From Rebecca billardiae RCC1528 (taxonomy: Eukaryota; Haptophyta), in contig OZ251236.1 of assembly GCA_965240325.2 (NCBI GenBank), forward strand, positions 1,736,001 to 1,800,000: DNA of 64,000 nt. The letters run 5' to 3'. How positions within the stretch are numbered: position 1 is the first letter of the stretch; each line of letters begins with the position of its first letter. The position numbers and the translations under genes are program-made. Positions 61,795-64,000 of this stretch are shown here, in pieces. Below the pieces are notes generated by a model, which was given only the letters and a program-made list of their open reading frames with translations, was not told the origin of the DNA and made no database searches.

Positions 61795-63573
61795 ATGCAC
61801 CGGGTGGAGTGCAACGGACGGCGCGCCTGGGCGCTCGCCGTCGTGGTCGTCGCGCACGCAGGCGCAAGCACGTGCCCGGAGGCCATCTGCGTCGTCTCCG
61901 GTGCCTGCGTCAACGCCTCGGACGCGCACACGTGCGCTGCCGCCGCCGCGGCCAGTTCGGCGTGCCCGGCGGCGGGCGCGGTGCCGTGTGCTGACGGCTC
62001 GTGCGCCCAGGCACCGGACGGCTGCCTCCTCGGGCTGGCGCTGGCGGGCGGCTGCGCGGACGGGCTCGTGCCGTGCTGGGATGGCACGTGCGCCCCCTCC
62101 GCGCCCGCCTGCCCGCGCGTCGGCCGCTGCGCGTCGGCGAGCGCGCGCGTGCGCTGTGAGGGCGGCGGCTGCGGCGCGGCACCGGATGCGGGCTCGTGCG
62201 CGCAGCCGTACGCGTGCGCGCCGGGCCGCGCGCGCTGTGCCGACGGGACGTGCGCGCTCTCGCTCGAAGAGTGCGCGCCGCACGACGGCTGCCCACCGCA
62301 CGCCCCGCACGCCTGCGCGGACGGCCACTGCGCACCGCTCGGTGGCAGCGTCGACGGCTCCGCGGCCGCGCCCGCGGCGTGCGCGGACGGCTGCGCGGAC
62401 GCGGAGCAGCGCTGCGCCGACGGCACGTGCGTTGCAGCGGGCGCGAGCTGCTCGGCCGCGCCGCCGCTGCACCTCGCCGTCGCCCACGTCGCCCTCGCCC
62501 TCGGCGGCGGCAGCAGCAGCGCAGGCCGCAACACTACGCTCACGCTGACCAGCGGCGCGCGCGCGGGCGGCGTGGCGGCGCAGGCGACGGTGCGTGAGCC
62601 TCCGGCGGCGGCGGGCGCGGCCACGGGCTCCGTGGTGGCGGTGCACGCGCCCGCGCACTCACTCCTGCGCGCCGCGCTGCGCCCGCCCAACTGGGCCTCC
62701 GTCGAGCGCTCGCTCTTCTCGCCCGCGCTCGGGCTGAGCGCTGCGGCGGTGGGCACCGACGCGGCGCAGGCGGAGGCGGCCGTGCGCGCGGCCGCGGAGG
62801 CGGCTGCGGCGGGCGAGCTCGGCGCGACGCGCGCGGCAGAGGGCGCGGGCGCGGAGGGCGTCGTGGGCGAGGGCGGGCTCGTCGCCGTCGACCTCACGCT
62901 GCCCACCCTCCTCCCCGCCGACGTGCGCGCCGCCCTGCCCGCGCTGGGCGAGGCGGACGCGGACGGCGGCGGCGCGCCCGCGCCAGGGCTCTGCTTGCTC
63001 GCGGCCGTGCGGCTGAGCACGCGCGCGCGCGCGTGGGCGTGCGCGGCGGCGCTCACGCGCGCGCACCGCGACGCGCTGCTTGCTGCGCCCGCCGGCGAGT
63101 ACGTGCCACTCGCCTTCGCGGACGTGCGCGCCACCGGCGTGTACGCCGTCGGGCTGGCGGCGGCGAGCGCGCGCACGCAGTGGCAGCATCCGGCGCAGGC
63201 GGCGGAGGCGGCGCGGGACGTGGCGCGCGCGGCCGCAAGGCGCGGCGCGCGCGCCGAGCTCGTGCTCGGCGACGGGGCCACGGCTGCCGACGAGGGCACG
63301 GGGCGCTCGAGCTCCTCGCCCTCCGCGTGCAAGGGCGACGGCGACGACGACAACAATGCCGCCGCGTCGCCGCCTCCCGCGCCGCCCGCAGGCCCAAGTG
63401 CCGCGCCCACCGCAGCCTGGGGCGCGTACGTGGCGACCGCGTGGCTGTTCGGGCTGCTGGGGCTGGCGGCGCTCATGTGCGCCAACTTCTGCTGGGGCCT
63501 GTACGCCGTCACACGAGAACGGAAGCGCGCGGCTGTGCTGGTCGCCAGCTTGGACCGCCGTGACGAGCTGTGA
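61795..63573 (+). CDS. Cys-rich CxDGxC-repeat type I membrane protein
   Basis: A 592-aa single-exon protein with a signal peptide (RRAWALAVVVVAHAGASTC). Residues ~25-220 carry at least six short motifs of the type C-A-D-G-T-C (PCADGSC, PCWDGTC, RCADGTC twice, ACADGHC, and RCEGGGC), each preceded and followed by further Cys, giving a disulfide-rich extracellular region. It loosely recalls LDL-receptor class A or EGF-like modules but matches neither consensus. A ~300-residue Ala-rich region follows, with segments such as LVAVDLTLPTLLPADVRAAL. A transmembrane helix at ~541-566 (ATAWLFGLLGLAALMCANFC) leaves a short basic tail ending RRDEL. Surface location is inferred; function unknown. Confidence 0.8.
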   Translation: MHRVECNGRRAWALAVVVVAHAGASTCPEAICVVSGACVNASDAHTCAAAAAASSACPAAGAVPCADGSCAQAPDGCLLGLALAGGCADGLVPCWDGTCAPSAPACPRVGRCASASARVRCEGGGCGAAPDAGSCAQPYACAPGRARCADGTCALSLEECAPHDGCPPHAPHACADGHCAPLGGSVDGSAAAPAACADGCADAEQRCADGTCVAAGASCSAAPPLHLAVAHVALALGGGSSSAGRNTTLTLTSGARAGGVAAQATVREPPAAAGAATGSVVAVHAPAHSLLRAALRPPNWASVERSLFSPALGLSAAAVGTDAAQAEAAVRAAAEAAAAGELGATRAAEGAGAEGVVGEGGLVAVDLTLPTLLPADVRAALPALGEADADGGGAPAPGLCLLAAVRLSTRARAWACAAALTRAHRDALLAAPAGEYVPLAFADVRATGVYAVGLAAASARTQWQHPAQAAEAARDVARAAARRGARAELVLGDGATAADEGTGRSSSSPSACKGDGDDDNNAAASPPPAPPAGPSAAPTAAWGAYVATAWLFGLLGLAALMCANFCWGLYAVTRERKRAAVLVASLDRRDEL

Positions 63574-64000
63574 TGCCATCGGCACTGTCGTAGTGTCGTA
63601 ATATAATAATTATGATGATCGATGATATCGCAGCAGATGACCGTGCGCGCGCGGTGCTATAGTGCCGCCTAGTAGTAGTCTGCTGCGCTAGCAGTATATA
63701 TAGGTCGTAGTAGTCGCGTACTATATATGTATATATATACATATATATATATATATACCACGTCGTTAATATATATATATATACCACGTCGTTAATATAT
63801 ATATATATTAACGACATATATATATATATATATATATATTAACGACGTGGTATGCAACGGGCAGGCGTCAGAGTCAGCAAGCTGTAGCAGCAGATCGAGC
63901 AGCAGCAGAGACAAACACCAGGATCAGCGCTCCTCGCCGTCGTCCCCCCCCCCCTCGTAGTCGCCCATCAATCAATCACTCCATCGCCGAGCGGAAGCTC
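63574..64000. other. AT-rich palindromic intergenic region
   Basis: Downstream of the Cys-rich gene to the window end. TA-dinucleotide runs from about 63700 to 63840 enclose copies of ACGTCGTTAATATA in both orientations. The last 130 bp are of moderate GC with GCAGCAG repeats and a C-run at 63947-63954. No gene seen. Confidence 0.5.
63754..63853. repeat. TA-rich palindrome with CCACGTCGTTAATA units
   Basis: ATACCACGTCGTTAATATAT occurs twice in direct orientation (near 63754 and 63780) and its reverse complement twice (near 63808 and 63830). The outermost copies form an inverted repeat able to make a cruciform about 100 bp long. Confidence 0.8.

Overview
The window is nuclear DNA of a flagellated, very GC-rich microbial eukaryote. 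The evidence is cytosolic ribosomal protein L24, an axonemal outer-arm dynein heavy chain, a kinesin, eEF2 kinase, a RAMP4/SERP1 ER protein and short GT-AG introns of about 80-260 bp. Most introns start GTGCGCG and end GCGCAG. GC is extreme in coding DNA, with many Ala/Gly runs, and intergenic DNA is locally AT-rich. A protist alga with a secondary plastid, most likely a haptophyte, is my best inference; it rests on composition, intron style, the EsV-1-7 protein and the scale- or wall-type glycosyltransferase, not on a marker gene.

Layout. 1-459 (-) RPL24, cut by the window edge. 1127-15990 (+) dynein heavy chain, with a 13.4-kb first exon and four short introns at its 3' end. 16412-17517 a long foldback inverted repeat that abuts 17557-18789 (+), a protein with seven EsV-1-7 zinc-finger-like repeats. 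19511-20800 (-) an unrecognised multi-pass membrane protein. 21145-23475 (-) a matrixin metalloprotease whose catalytic domain is split by a membrane hairpin. 23638-25158 (-) a Sel1-repeat/MYND protein, divergent from 25306-26065 (+) a DJ-1/PARK7 protein. 26066-28369 gene-poor, with a ~200-bp direct repeat. 28370-36646 (-) a giant type II membrane protein with LamG-like and glycosyltransferase-like domains. 37117-41340 (-) a kinesin with a degenerate protein-kinase-like C-terminus, divergent from 41566-44329 (+) eEF2 kinase. 44330-46244 a 63-nt near-perfect hairpin and a second long foldback repeat (2 x 444 bp). 46245-47309 (+) GARP/MYB-SHLQKY transcription factor. 47818-49824 (+) integrin-like FG-GAP membrane protein. 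50138-51538 (-) unrecognised protein with a KOW-like segment. 52601-54789 (-) organellar ClpX lacking the IGF motif. 55224-55708 (-) a four-exon RAMP4/SERP1 gene with a 6-nt first coding exon. 57211-58410 (+) NADH-cytochrome b5 reductase. 60421-61722 (-) LPLAT acyltransferase, divergent from 61795-63573 (+) a Cys-rich type I membrane protein. 63574-64000 AT-rich palindromic repeats.

The genes do not form a single pathway. Themes are motility and the cytoskeleton (dynein, kinesin), translation control (RPL24, eEF2K), the ER and lipids (RAMP4, cytochrome b5 reductase, acyltransferase), organelle proteostasis (ClpX, DJ-1) and cell-surface proteins (LamG-glycosyltransferase, FG-GAP, Cys-rich protein, matrixin). 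Several genes sit in tight divergent pairs that probably share promoters. No operon, CRISPR, rRNA or confident tRNA was seen. All splice sites are inferred from frame, GT-AG ends and protein similarity; none has been tested with transcripts.
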